Shown: piece by piece, positions 25,318-36,282 of the stretch | How positions within the stretch are numbered: the first letter of the stretch is position 1 | Layout: every line of letters begins with the position of its first letter | Assembly: GCA_034769895.1 (NCBI GenBank) | Contig: JAWRYS010000700.1 | Span: 1 to 64,000, forward strand | DNA length: 64,000 nt | Direction: 5' to 3' | Source: Magicicada septendecula | Lineage: Eukaryota > Arthropoda > Insecta > Hemiptera > Cicadidae | Made by a program: the position numbers and the translations under genes | The notes under the pieces: generated by a model | What the model was told of the DNA's origin: nothing | Database searches by the model: none | What the model saw: only the letters and a program-made list of their open reading frames with translations

Positions 25318-25461
25318 AGCGCACACATTCTCTTCTATAAATTACCTAGAAGACGTTAGGCTTTCTATACAATGCTCAGGCAACGTATGAAATGTGTTAC
25401 ATTTCATACTATAAAATGAAGCATTCTATAAAATGCCTGATTTTGTACTTTGCCGGTGACA
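25255..25461 (-). repeat. Right terminal inverted repeat region of the Ginger-like transposon
   Basis: Read on the minus strand it begins TGTCACCGGCAAAGTACAAA and continues with AGGCATTTTATAGAATGC and a second palindromic pair ATGAAATGTAACACATTTCAT. It matches the left end at 5649 in inverted orientation. Confidence 0.55.
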
Positions 25462-25687
25462 TTATATACTATTTTGATGCGGAGCACAGAATTTTAGACA
25501 ATTTTTTTTGTCTTAGTCAGCATTTGGCCTTTGTGATTTTACATCAGAGGCAGCCACTAGGAGCACTTTGATTTCTGTTTTTGGAGTTTCTGCCTCCATA
25601 CATAATTTTAGTGAATAGATAGAAATATAAATATTATTTTAAATACATATTTCATAATTAAATGATCACTTTGAAAATTTTGTTTAG

Positions 25688-25941
25688 TCCTCCATCTGTA
25701 CCACGACGAGGAGGCTGTCTCCTTCCTCAGCCACCAGAATTCGGAACGTACAATGCAGCTCAATGTGCATTTGGTAGTAAAACAGCATTTTGTAGGAAGA
25801 TACCTGGGGCACTTGTTCCTCAAAATTTTGCATTGACATTCAGATGCAATAAAGGATTCTGTATCATGGAAACTGAGGATGAAACTCTAAATACTACCTG
25901 TGTAAATGGAAAGTGGCTGCCGCAAATTCCAGTTTGTACCA
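25688..25941 (+). CDS. Exon: sushi/CCP module of a modular serine protease-like gene
   Basis: The acceptor is tttgtttAG and the donor GTAAGT. The exon enters in phase 2 (matching the LDLa exon exit) and leaves in phase 1. It reads CLLPQPPEFGTYNAAQC, then a Cys-containing insert (FCRKIPGALVPQNFALTFRC) and NKGF...TTCVNGKWLPQIPVC. This is the classic CCP pattern: LPxPPxxG, PG..VP, a hydrophobic strand before Cys, and C-x-NGxWxPxxPxC. The acidic, glycosylatable loop (ETEDETLNTTC) is unremarkable. In ModSP/HP14 the CCP module follows the LDLa modules and precedes the protease domain. Here it follows a single LDLa module as far as seen. The frame is open and both splice sites are good, so this is probably a working exon. 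Confidence 0.8.
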
Positions 25942-26176
25942 GTAAGTAACAATTTGCATTAAAACTTCTTATAAGATGCATTATGGATTAAGGTAGATAA
26001 TAATAATAATATAGTAATTTGCATTTGAGATGTATCTAAATAATGTGTAGGCAAAGTACCATATTTAATCACATTTATAACTTGGGAATATATATTTCTG
26101 AAAAAATGTCGATTAATGTTGTGTAAATTGTGGCTTATTCGTCTCAACTGAACCATGGCGGACAGATTTTGAGAAG

Positions 26177-26345
26177 TTGTTGCTCCAGAAGAAGGCTGGT
26201 TGGGAACAACCACTGTCTGTACACTGTCAAATTGATCAATTATGTTGATGGGATTCCTGTCCCTCTATACCATCTGACTCTCTGTATTAATGTAAGGCTT
26301 AAAGATTCATGGATACCTGAAGAGATTGTCTCCAAGTGTGTAGTA
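26177..26345 (+). pseudogene. Possible next exon of the same gene, perhaps decayed
   Basis: After gagaAG, a phase-1 entry reads I-VAPEEGWLGTTTVCTL and then meets a stop. In another frame the following DNA reads VDGIPVPLYHLTLC and KDSWIPEEIVSKCV, which resembles the second half of the cysteine-rich module that follows CCP in HP14-like proteins. The needed frame change means it is a decayed exon, a wrong guess, or a sequence error. The polypyrimidine tract is weak. This is a low-confidence call. Confidence 0.25.
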
Positions 26346-26435
26346 TTCAGACAAAATTTCACCTCTCAAATTTTACTTCAAAATTTCACCAGTGTGATTG
26401 CTATAACTGGAATGCAGTTCTTATTAATACTCTAA

Positions 26436-26938
26436 CATATAACAGGTAGTATTAAATATGCTCTATGGTAGTAATTTAATATGCTAAATATGGTATTTTA
26501 TTTTAAATATGGTAGTACTTTAATGATGCTCTGTAGTCTATAGGTAAACAGTTTTTAAGAAATAAATTTGTGTTTGTGGTTGTAATTATAATCAGAATTT
26601 AAACTGTTGCACTCGATTGTACAAAAATTGTCGCTTAATGCTTTCAAGCCTCTTAGCCCATCATCATATCAGAAACGTACAGTATAACAATGACAGAAAT
26701 CATTTATACCACTATTTACCAAAAAGGTAGTACAAATTTTTTTAAAAAATTTGCAGATTTATATACCCTTTTCATCAGATTCCTACCACACATGAGCAGA
26801 GTAAATCATCGTGTTGATAGTTTTACCCGTACTTCTCGTACACTATACATCCCTTATTTCTCGTGAATAGTACATCGTTTCTATACATAATGATTTAAAT
26901 CCACCCCTTCATTTTACTTTTTATTTGTGTCACAACAT
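26436..26938. other. AT-rich DNA, nothing recognised
   Basis: No open frame of note, repeat or splice-bounded exon was recognised. Confidence 0.4.
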
Positions 26939-27571
26939 TGTTACAACGGTCTCACTGATCGTCGTATCGTATAGTGGAAAACAAAATAGACACACCAATG
27001 AAGTCTGTAATTACCACCTTTTAATTAATCACAAATAACAGTTTGTAATCTACAGCTACTCTTGAACAATAATTAAAATTAAATTTGTCTTCAAGCAGTA
27101 ATAATGTCAATTAATAAAGTAACACACTTATTTTAACACAGTATATGCTTTTCACTAATCTTCAATCACCACTCAATCCGTACTGAGGGAATTTCTCAAC
27201 GTAATTGGATGACAAATCCAGCCTCTGCTCCTTATATAGGTAGCGCAAGTGTTCCAGCATACATTTCCATCCTTACTGCAGCGTGCCAGCATAAAGCGTA
27301 TTTCAAGTGCTCTCTAGGACAATCTGGAAGATACTTTAGTGCTACATGAGTGGACGGCTTTGATACAGACGAGACATCCTGGGCTAGTCGTGAAACGCGT
27401 AGAACGACACTCGCCTTTTGATAGGGTTCCATCATTACACTGCCCCGTTCTCAAGTTTGTTCGCCCGGAACTATCATACAAACCGTCTCTGATGTAATAT
27501 TTTGCCAAGCAATCTAAGAAGACGACCTTGAATTTCCGCTGTCGTTCCTGTTGAATTCAATAGACAACATC
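26939..27571 (-). repeat. LTR-like fragment, reverse orientation
   Basis: The + strand start TGTTACAACGGTCTCACTGA, with gtatagtggaaaacaaaata just after, is an inverted relative of the end of the Gypsy 3' LTR near 53990-54033. A TATATAAG box on the minus strand (27232-27239) fits an LTR promoter. The far border (about 27571, ..ACAACA) is a guess, and no matching second LTR or target duplication was found. It may be a solo LTR. Confidence 0.4.
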
Positions 27572-27587
27572 ATTGATTCTCTTTTTT

Positions 27588-28320
27588 ACTTCCATGTTCC
27601 TTAAGGAATTGGAAGTATGGTGATGGCAAAAAAAAATCGTGTTCGAGATTATTGCTGATTCTGATTGTACTACACTCAAAACATGAAAAAAAGTCGTTTT
27701 TCGAAAAGTGTCTGTGTGTGTGTCTGTGTGTCTCTCTGTCTATAGATTTGTTTCTATGGCAAACGATAACAGCCGCAAATTCAAACAGAATCAAATAATT
27801 TTTTGTATACAGACCTGAATTGAAGAGTTCTCAAGACCAATTGTTTTTGTTGAAGATCGAGTTAGGAAAAGGGGTAGTTTACCTGCAACGTTTTATGTTT
27901 TAACAAGGGTATTTTCTATGGAAACGATAACTGCCGCATATTCAAACATAATCAAATAATTTTTTGCATCCAACTCTGAATTGTAGAGGTTTCAAGACCT
28001 ATTGTTTTTGGTGAAGATCGGTTATGGGAAAGGGGTAGTTTACCAGGAACATTTTTTGTTTAAACAAGGGTATTTCTATGGCAAACGATAACAGCCGCAA
28101 ATTCAAACAGAATCAAATACTTTTTTGCAAACAGCCCTGAATTGTAGAGTTCTCAAGACCAATTGTTTTTGTTGAAGATCGGGTTAGGAAAAGGGGTAGG
28201 TTACCTGCAACGTTTTATGTTTTAACATGGGTAATTTTTTCTATGACGAATGATAACTGCCGTAAATTCAATCAGAATCAAATAATATATTGCATACCAT
28301 CCTGAGCTATAGAGAATTTT
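27588..28320 (-). repeat. Tandem repeat element, copy B (hairpin end plus about 3.5 monomers)
   Basis: This is the inverse of the array at 1661. The hairpin end is at 27588-27616 (acttccatgttcc/ggaattggaagt), followed by the TGTG-rich stretch and monomers of about 160 bp carrying gcaaacgataacagccgcaa, gaagatcg and aaaggggtagttta. The last monomer is cut off near 28320. Confidence 0.7.
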
Positions 28321-29869
28321 TTGCATAAAGCATTGATTTTGTGACGACTTAATTGATAATAAAATCTTTAATAAATAAAAAATTTATTTACTAGCAATTA
28401 AGTATTTTTAAATCGCACTATTAAACCTAAAGCCCCTGTACCAACTCAGAATAAGTATGAGATGTAAATGGAAAATCTAACTAAACAATTAATAAAAAAT
28501 CAAATTGTAAAAAGGCTATTAATATCACAGTTAACCCTTTGCAAGTCATCATGCGTTGACCTGTTTAATTCCGGACTCAACGTGTTTAGCGAGTCGTCTG
28601 TAACTTAGGAAAGTATAAAAATCCTAATGTTTATAATTAGTAATTTGAAGGCACGAGTAGTAGTTAAAATAATTCATTTAAATTATATATGTATAATTAA
28701 TTAATGTATTGTTTCTTGTAATAATAATGTCACTTTAAATAAAAATAGGGACTATATTATCGCGGAGTACTCGCTCCGCTCCGTTGTAATGTGCCAGTCG
28801 AATCGAGAAAAGAGTGACAATGCAGCCGTCAGACCGTACACACCTACGAGCGAGAGCTCTGCAAAAATGCATTGATTAATTTTAAGCTTAACTGTTAGCT
28901 ACCACTACTAAACGTGGCGAGCAAGTTTTAATATAGAAAATGTAGAAAGTTGTGTTAAGAAATGTAATAAGTTAAACAAAAAAATCTAACAACACGTAAG
29001 CAAGATGATGTCTCCCCTCAAGAGGTAAATTCCAGTACAACTTTACATATGAAGATGTGACCTGCATAAACTTCACATGTGGACGTATACGAGCCATACG
29101 AAGCTGACTAGGAGCTACGTGGATCTACACCAACTTTAACCAGAATAACTTCAATCTCCTCAGTGAAGCAGCTATCTAGGACTCGCCGAAGACACGACAC
29201 AGATGACGACGTCGACTTCCAGAATTCCCAAGAGTGACACCCCAGGACGAGGTCACCACGACTTATTGTAAAGGTGACTCGATAGCTTGCCTATCGACAG
29301 TTAATTATATTTGAGACATAACTTACAGATGAAAGAGACTTTTCAAAGACAATAATTTTCTTTAAACTATAAATGAGACCAACTAAGATTATACTGTAAT
29401 ATTGTATACCATACGTTTTAACGTTAATATGTAAATGTTAATTATAATCTCTTTAATAGATAATACCATTCTTCAAATGCTAAAAGAAGTCTTGCAAGCA
29501 CCTAGATGAACATAGTAATACTCAGACGCCTTTGCAATATATTTAAAGTAAACTCGGATCCGAGGTAAAAGTACATGATCATTATGATCCCTAGTTTTTC
29601 AGAAAACCCTTTGAATATTTTAATCTAATTAATTATGTTATGGGATCTTTTAATATCATTTGTTAATAAAGAGAAGTCATCTTATTACACGTATAAATGA
29701 GTGCATAAATCAGTGAAATACCTTCCCTTGTTTCCTAATAATTAGCTTAATTAATTTTGTTAATTGTGTTGAGTTTAATTTCAGTTCGTTACAACGTAGC
29801 AGCCCATATAATTGGCTGGTGTCAATTAGGATGGGTTCCCTGGATTTGTAACGTGGCAAAAACGTTACA
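28321..29869. other. Intergenic; GC-richer island at about 28740-29310
   Basis: The island begins at tcgcggagtactcgctccgc and contains a TCGATAG-cttgc-CTATCGA hairpin near 29279. It has no long open frame. It looks like an inserted unit, but neither its class nor its ends could be recognised. Confidence 0.35.
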
Positions 29870-30785
29870 ATTTGTAGAGTACACAAGATCTATTGTTTTT
29901 GGTGAAGATCGGTTAAGGGAAAGTGGTAGTTTACCGGCAACATATGTTTTTATCAAGGGTAATTTTTCTTATGGCAAACGATAACAGCCGTAAATTCAAA
30001 CAGAATCAACTAGTCTTTTTCATTCCTTTTTTAATTGTACCGAACTCATGGTGTGTTGATTTTGTTGAAGATCTGTTAAGGGAATGGGGTAGTTTACCTG
30101 CAACCTTTTATGTTTTAACAAGGGTAATGTTTTCTATGACGAACGATAACTGCCGTAAATTCAAACAGAATCAACTACTCTTTTGCATACCTCTTTGACC
30201 TATACAGAACTCAAGGTCTATTGATTTTGTTGAAGATCGGTTAAGGGAAAGGGGTAGTTTATCTGCAACGTTTTATAATTTAGCAAGGGTATTTAGTATG
30301 GCAAACGATAAGAGCCGCAAATTCAAACAGAATCAAATAATTTTTTGCATGCAGCCCTGAATTGTAGAGTACTCAAGACCTATTGTTTTTGGTGAAGATC
30401 GGTTAACGGAAAGGGGTAGTTTATTAGCAACGTTTTTTTATCAAGGGTAATATTTTTTCTATGGCAAACGATAACAGCCGCAAATTCAAACAGAATCAAA
30501 CAATGTTTTGCATACAGCCCTGAATTGTAGAGGACTGAAGGTCTGTTGATCTTGGTGAAGATCGTTTTAGAGAAAGGGGTAGTTTACCAGCAACGTTTTA
30601 TGTTTTAACAATTGTAATTGTTTCTATGACGAACGATGACTGCCGTAAATTCAAAGAAAATCAAATATTTGTTTGCATACCTTCCTAAATTGTAGGGACC
30701 TCAAGGTCTGTTGATTTTGGTGAAGATCGTTAAAGGGAAAGGTGTAGTTTACCAGCAACGTTTTATGTTTTAACAAGAGTAAAGT
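29870..30785 (-). repeat. Tandem repeat element, copy C (about 5.5 monomers)
   Basis: Monomers of the same ~160 bp family sit in the same orientation as copy B, with no hairpin end visible. Each has gcaaacgataa or gacgaacgataa, ttcaaacagaatcaa and gaagatcg..aaaggggtagttta. The two open frames at 29757-30198 lie wholly within these monomers. Confidence 0.7.
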
Positions 30786-31439
30786 ATTTAATTTTGATAA
30801 ATAAAGTATCTTGATAAGAAGCTCACAAAAAATCCACTGTAGAAACGTAGATGAAATATCTATAAATGAAGAGGTAAGGTGAACGGGGTGGGGGTAATTT
30901 TCTATAAATGAAAATTATAGTTGGACGGGGAGGGGAGAATTTTGTATATGTACTACGTTATCGGCAACAAAGAAGTAGTTCTTTGTTAAAATTCCTTCCC
31001 GGGCTGTTTAGCCGTAGTCCAATTTTTTCTGCAAAACCAGAATTTTCGGCAGTGCCATCGACTTCCATCTCAGTGAAAATCGAGTGCGATAACGTGCGGT
31101 GGTATACGTTAGTGACCACAGTACTGTGGTTTAAGGCTGAAGCAATAAGTAGAAAGAAGTAGTTTCTATGGAAATATTTCATTTCGAATATGATTTTAAA
31201 TATAAATCTTAGAACATGGAAGTCATATATCGTTCTCAATACCAATATTTTTACAAGTGTAAGGTTCTTTGCAGTTAGTATGAAGTTAAGCTGAGCGACC
31301 ACAACAGCGATTTAGGCTGTACAACCAAATCTTATATACTTCTTGGAAACTCACACTATTGCTGCAAATGCCATACCTAGTTCTCATTTTATCACTGTCC
31401 ATCTTCAGCGATTCAGCGTCCTCTTATCAAGCGATTCAT
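30786..31439. other. Nothing recognised
   Basis: A 114-codon minus-strand frame and an overlapping plus-strand frame show no motif. Confidence 0.35.
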
Positions 31440-34400
31440 TTCTCGTAGTTGGTTTACTAATTTACAAGAAATATTTCTGTGGCTCTTGGGACTGAGTCTT
31501 AGGTGATCCGAACATCAAGTCCCCAGTAAGACGAATCTCCCGCCCAAACACCAGTTTTTCGAAGACATGGGGCTTGTGTCGTTTACTGACGTCCTATACG
31601 CCATGAGGAATAATAGTATACGTTGGACCCAGTCTGTTTGGTTGTCGTCAACAACCTTCGAAAGATGGTGCTGCACAAGTGTCTTATTAAATCTCTGCAG
31701 CTTTCCGTCCGACTGAGAATGGAGAGACGTTGTCCTGAGCTTTTCAATTCCGAGTAGACGGCATAATTATTTAAACACTCCTGGCTCAAAATATCTCCCG
31801 TAATCAGTATGGGTTCCATAAGACCAAATGAAGCTGTAAACTAACGCCTTTGCCACAGTGGTAACCTCCTAATTTAAAATTGCAACAGCTTCCACCCACT
31901 TAGTAAAATAATCGCATCTAGCTATGATACAAAGGTTTTGTAAAATATATAAAAACACTTGGTAAGTTTCACAAATTTTTTAATTAACTCTGACAGCTGT
32001 TTCGAATAACTTAAGCCATTGTCAAAGAGCGAGTGAATGAAATTACTGAACACAGGATGTTAGTGGAGTGTAGGTGGTGGACATCTGTTTAGGGCGTATC
32101 TGGAACATCTGTGTTGTGATGGCGAGGGGGGAGGGTGTGTGCATGAGACAAGGGATGGTCAGGTGTCTTTAAAAACTAAATACAATTATGAATGCAAAAT
32201 ATAAAATTAACTGAACTAAATATAAACTGAACTAAATATAATTCAGTTAATTTTATATTTTGCATTCATGATTGTATTTAGTTTTTAAAGACACCTGACC
32301 TTCCCTTGTCTCATGCACACACTCTCCCCCCCTCGCCATCACAACACAGATGTTCCAGATACGCCCTAAACAGATGTCCACCACCTACACTCCACTAACA
32401 TCCTGTGTTCAGTAATTTGATTCACTCGCTCTTTGACAATGGCTTAAGTTAGTCGAAACAGCTGTCAGAGTTAATTAAAACATTTTTGAAACTTACCAAG
32501 TGTTTTTATATATTTTACAAAACCTTTGTATTAATATGTTTTACCAAGTGCCCAACGAGTCATCAATTAATATCTAGCTATGATGTCCAGGTTTCTATCG
32601 TCAGTAGCTGGGAAAGGGTTCCAGCAGTAAAATTCCATTGAATGGCAGTCCAATATTATACTGTCTAATTTTCCCTGTTAATCTGCTTTGTGGTACCATG
32701 CTTGCAGCTCTTATTTCACATGTCAGACACCATTTTTCTACGTCGTGGCAATGATGAAGCCAATAAAATTACTTCCTTATTTTGTCAAAATTATATCTGA
32801 TGACATCAAGACGTTCCACTATGCGTCTCCTTCAAAAGAGACTGCACTTTACTTCGGATAACTGTCAGCTGCAGGACCACGTCTCGTCTATTTGCACTTT
32901 CTTAAGCCATTTTCAGCAATCCGTTCTCCAAGGTAAGGGATACCCATTGTGCCTAGTAGCCCTTCATCACATCTAAATCATGGCAGATATCTTGCCAATC
33001 CGGGTAATGACCTTCCTCTTTTGACGTCAATATTAGTCCAATGTCTTCATGAGTCATCTGTTCTTGTCTTTCCAGCCGTCTACCAGGAAATTTTCAATGT
33101 TGTTTTGAACATGTTCGCTTGCGTTATGTTCTTCCATTTAATGGCAATGTCGGCAATCTTCTCAGGACGGTCTTTAACATAAGCTTTATGCATTACAGTG
33201 CAGGCGCTCCCGCCTACGTTGTACCTTGTTAAATCTCATGAGCCATGAAAGCCGCGGCATGGTCGGTGCATAGTGAAAACTCTATCCCATTGTATTTATG
33301 CAAGTGCTCCAAAGCTCGGACGATTGCCAGGAACTCTCTCCTTGTACCGCAAATTTTTCTCTCTGGAGAGTCTTGCTGTAATACGTTAGTCCTCGTTCTT
33401 TAACATTTTGCACATGAGACAACAACTGTTGTTATACCAGTATTGCTTGCATCTGTGTCTACAATGTACTTCCCTTCCGTAGCTGGGAAAGCAAGTATTG
33501 GCTGCAAAAATAAAAGCAATTTCAAAAGTCTCGAATGCTTAATCACACTCTCTTGACAACTGGAAGTTTCGTTTGTTCTCCGTTAGCACATGTAGTGCTT
33601 TAACAATAGTAGCGAACCCTTTCACAAAATTCTGTAATATGAGCATAACCTCATGAAACTCCGAACTTCGTGTTTACTCTTCCGAACTAACTAGTCTCTT
33701 ACAGTGTCAACTTTATTGGGACCCATACTAACACCAATTGCCGAGACAAGATTCCTATACTTCCTTCTGGAATAGAGAACACTTCTTTGGGCTTAGCTTC
33801 AGCTGGTCACAGCAAATTAGAACCAGCTTAAAAGTTTGGAAATGTTTTCGAAAGTCTTCCCAGTTATTATGAAACCATCTTAATAAACAAGGCAAGTGTT
33901 TCTTGTCAGGCCTCGGAGGACCAGATCCATCATTCTTTCAAATGTTGCTGGTTGCATTATAGAGTCAACATGGCATGACTTTAGGTACGTAGGCCTATTG
34001 CTTTGCAAAGTGACAACTTGATCCAAAATATTTGCCACTATAATAGGTATTTTTTTTTGTTTCGTCTGGTTTTACTAGAATTATAGCAATAGTATGCCCG
34101 GTGTGCTGACTATCTGGGTTTCGAATATAGAGCGCTGTTGCTCCTGCTATCTACCTTAGTTCTAACTATGATGATTTTGTCTTATCATATTCACTGATTT
34201 TTTGATGTATTTGTTTTGAAGATAATTACCTCTTTCTTTCTATTCTCAAGTCATTGATTTTGAAGTCGACTATAAAATCATACACGTTCATCATTGTCCT
34301 CACCAAGAGTTGCTTCATTCACAATGTCTTCAACAAGTACTTGATGATCAAACTCAAGTCGACCTAGTCGTAGGTGTAGGTGTCCACATTGGTTTCAGAT

Positions 34401-34690
34401 TTTCGCTACATCAGGGTGCACAGTGAAATATGTAGCACTGGGTTAACTGTAATCGAGGTTGGGATTTCTTAAATAATTCCGGTAACTATCAAGCTCCCGC
34501 TATTTTTCTGAAGCCTACAAATTGCGTCTTGTATATTAGCTTTGATCCTGCAGTTATCACATTCCTTATTGTAGCGACTACTGCTCGTTTCCCTGCTGCT
34601 GAGCTCTAACCCGAGAATCTCATTGTAGATGTCCAGGTTTCTTACATGTAACACTTTGGTCTTCCAACCTTTCTTACTTTATTCTGTGGC
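31440..34690 (-). mobile_element. Ty3/Gypsy fossil (412/mdg1-like pol), interrupted by a palindromic insertion
   Basis: Minus-strand traces appear in pol order from right to left: RT remnants (about 33700-33900), RNase H (VDTDASN, YIVDT near 33450; TDHAAAF near 33260), the integrase zinc region (CHDVEKWC near 32740), and core blocks (DYFTKWVEA near 31890, HTDYGR, SQSDGKLQRFN and MAYRTS near 31600-31700). LTRs were not found and the outer limits are approximate. It is broken in many places, and no part is open over its full length. It is much older than the element at 7420. A Penelope-like palindrome sits inside the integrase region. Confidence 0.7.
31916..32584. mobile_element. Palindromic insertion with 13-bp target duplication (Penelope-like derivative?)
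   Basis: Arms at 31929-32215 and 32242-32529 (about 287 bp each) are near-perfect inverted copies around a 26-bp centre. An unpaired 42-bp tail follows on the right (32530-32571). The direct duplication ATCTAGCTATGAT flanks the whole (31916-31928 and 32572-32584). Inverted repeats with a one-sided tail and a variable target duplication fit Penelope-like elements. The right arm has a degenerate hammerhead-like string (TTTGACAATGGCTTAAG..AGTCGAAAC, about 32433-32459). No RT is present. Confidence 0.6.
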
Positions 34691-34739
34691 GCAGAACTTT
34701 GGGTCTCTGTTCCTTGATAGTAGAGGGTAAAGGACGTTC

Positions 34740-35195
34740 CTGACCTAATTCTGGTGGTGGCGGGGGAAATTCAAATTTTGCAGTGGCGGGGTAAAATGGG
34801 CGGAGGTAGCGTATTGTGGTGGTGTGCAGTAGTGATGGCGGGCTTATCGAATTTGGCAGTGTGTCAAGGGAGAGGTAGTAAAGGTTCTTGATGGGGATAG
34901 CGAAACATTTGAATTTTGTGGTAGAAAGGAGTGGAGCGTGTTGGGGATTCCGGGATATTCAAATTTTGTATTGGAGGGAGTAATGTGAGCGGAGCTAGTA
35001 GAGGTGGTATGACGGCGATTCAAATTTTGGGTTGGTTGGGAGTATCGGAAGTAGTGTTGTGGACGTCGGCAAATTCAAAATGTAATTGTGGGAGTTCAAG
35101 TGCGGTTTCGAAACGCAGCCGTGAGGTAATTGTCCTGTGTCCAAAAAGTCAAATTCTTGCTAATGTCACCCTCCCAAAGTTTATTCAAATTTAAG
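34740..35195 (+). repeat. Degenerate G-rich minisatellite
   Basis: Five to six units of about 50-80 bp each contain a version of ATTCAAATTTTG followed by G-rich DNA (near 34768, 34847, 34908, 34958, 35020, 35075). The plus-strand open frame at 34931-35194 falls inside it and is not regarded as a gene. Confidence 0.5.
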
Positions 35196-36279
35196 CTGAT
35201 GTTACTCCAACCACGCAACCCATCTCGTCATTAATCTCTAATGTCATTGTCTGCGTTATGAATAAAAGATAATGTTAATATGTTTATTTTTGTCATTAAA
35301 CGTAATAGGTAAAAATATGTCTGTCACATTTAAATAAAAAGATAATGTGACTATTTTCCCGATACATAATAATTTCGTCTATAACTATTAAACCGTTCAT
35401 AAAAGTTATCAACATTCTGCCAAATCTATCTTTCTTTACGTAGCTATCCAAATATTATTGAACAAACGCCTTTTATTGTTCTACAGGACGAATTTATTTC
35501 ACGCTAAGTAATGCCTGTGTATTGAAATGATCACAGACAAGAAACGCATGTTTGTGCTGGAAAATATTAGAAAAGTGTTCAGAAACGGAAAATAGTTTTT
35601 TTGTTTAATTTTTTTTTTCTTTATTTGACCGGGCTTAGGACTGGCTTGACGTCAGAAGAAAATGTTTTTTATTGTTTAAACAGAGAACAAATTCAAGAAT
35701 GTAAGGATGAATTACGTTGGTTCTAAGAAGAACCGATTGCTTGTATATCTGCATTGATTGTTTTTTAAATCACTTACTTTACATTTGAAATAACAAAATC
35801 ACTATGTCATTTCTGACGAATATAACACCACACGGCAATCGTCAGCTGTCTACTCTGTAAACCCTACACGACAGAAACTACAGCGAACTGTATTACTGTC
35901 TGCCTCATACACAAAACCGGCGCGTGCCAGTGTGTAAGGGCTCTGATACCTGTTTGGGTATAATTATTGATAGTATTTAATATTACACAAAAGTCTTCCA
36001 AACTTGAAATATGAGCGAACACGTTGTAAGTATGCTGCCTGATTCTTTTCCATGGTAGTGACACGATCCATAAGTAACTTATACGATTGCCCTTGTATTT
36101 TATATAAACCTATAAGAGTGATTAAGATCTCTACCACTTACACCTTTCTTCTTTAAGTGGAAAGGGAAGACATGCAAGCTTACAAAACTATTACTTTTGA
36201 CAGTAAGAATGAGGAGATCATCTGGCGTATTCTACCCAAGCGTCATCATTATCTTTCCTTTCATTCAATTCGCCCATTG
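35196..36279. other. Nothing recognised
   Basis: AT-rich DNA with short frames lacking motifs. The left edge of the Polinton-like fossil may lie here, but no terminal repeat was identified. Confidence 0.35.
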
Positions 36280-36282
36280 AAT

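Larger units (their letters stand above)
5649..25461 (-). mobile_element. Ginger/KRBA2-like DNA transposon, split by an LTR element
   Basis: The left end reads TGTTACCGGGAAAGTATGTA and the right end, on the minus strand, TGTCACCGGCAAAGTACAAA. Both are followed by subterminal AGGCATT..AATGCC-type inverted motifs, so they are two inverted ends of one family. A coding fragment with the VPEVDKG..RN..GLYxLGT-type C-terminal block of arthropod KRAB-A domain-containing protein 2-like (Ginger-type integrase) proteins sits near the right end. Removing the LTR element at 7420-22198 leaves about 5 kb, a normal size for such a transposon. No integrase core was recognised, so it is probably internally deleted. 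No clear target-site duplication was seen. The two ends could also belong to two neighbouring copies. Confidence 0.5.
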
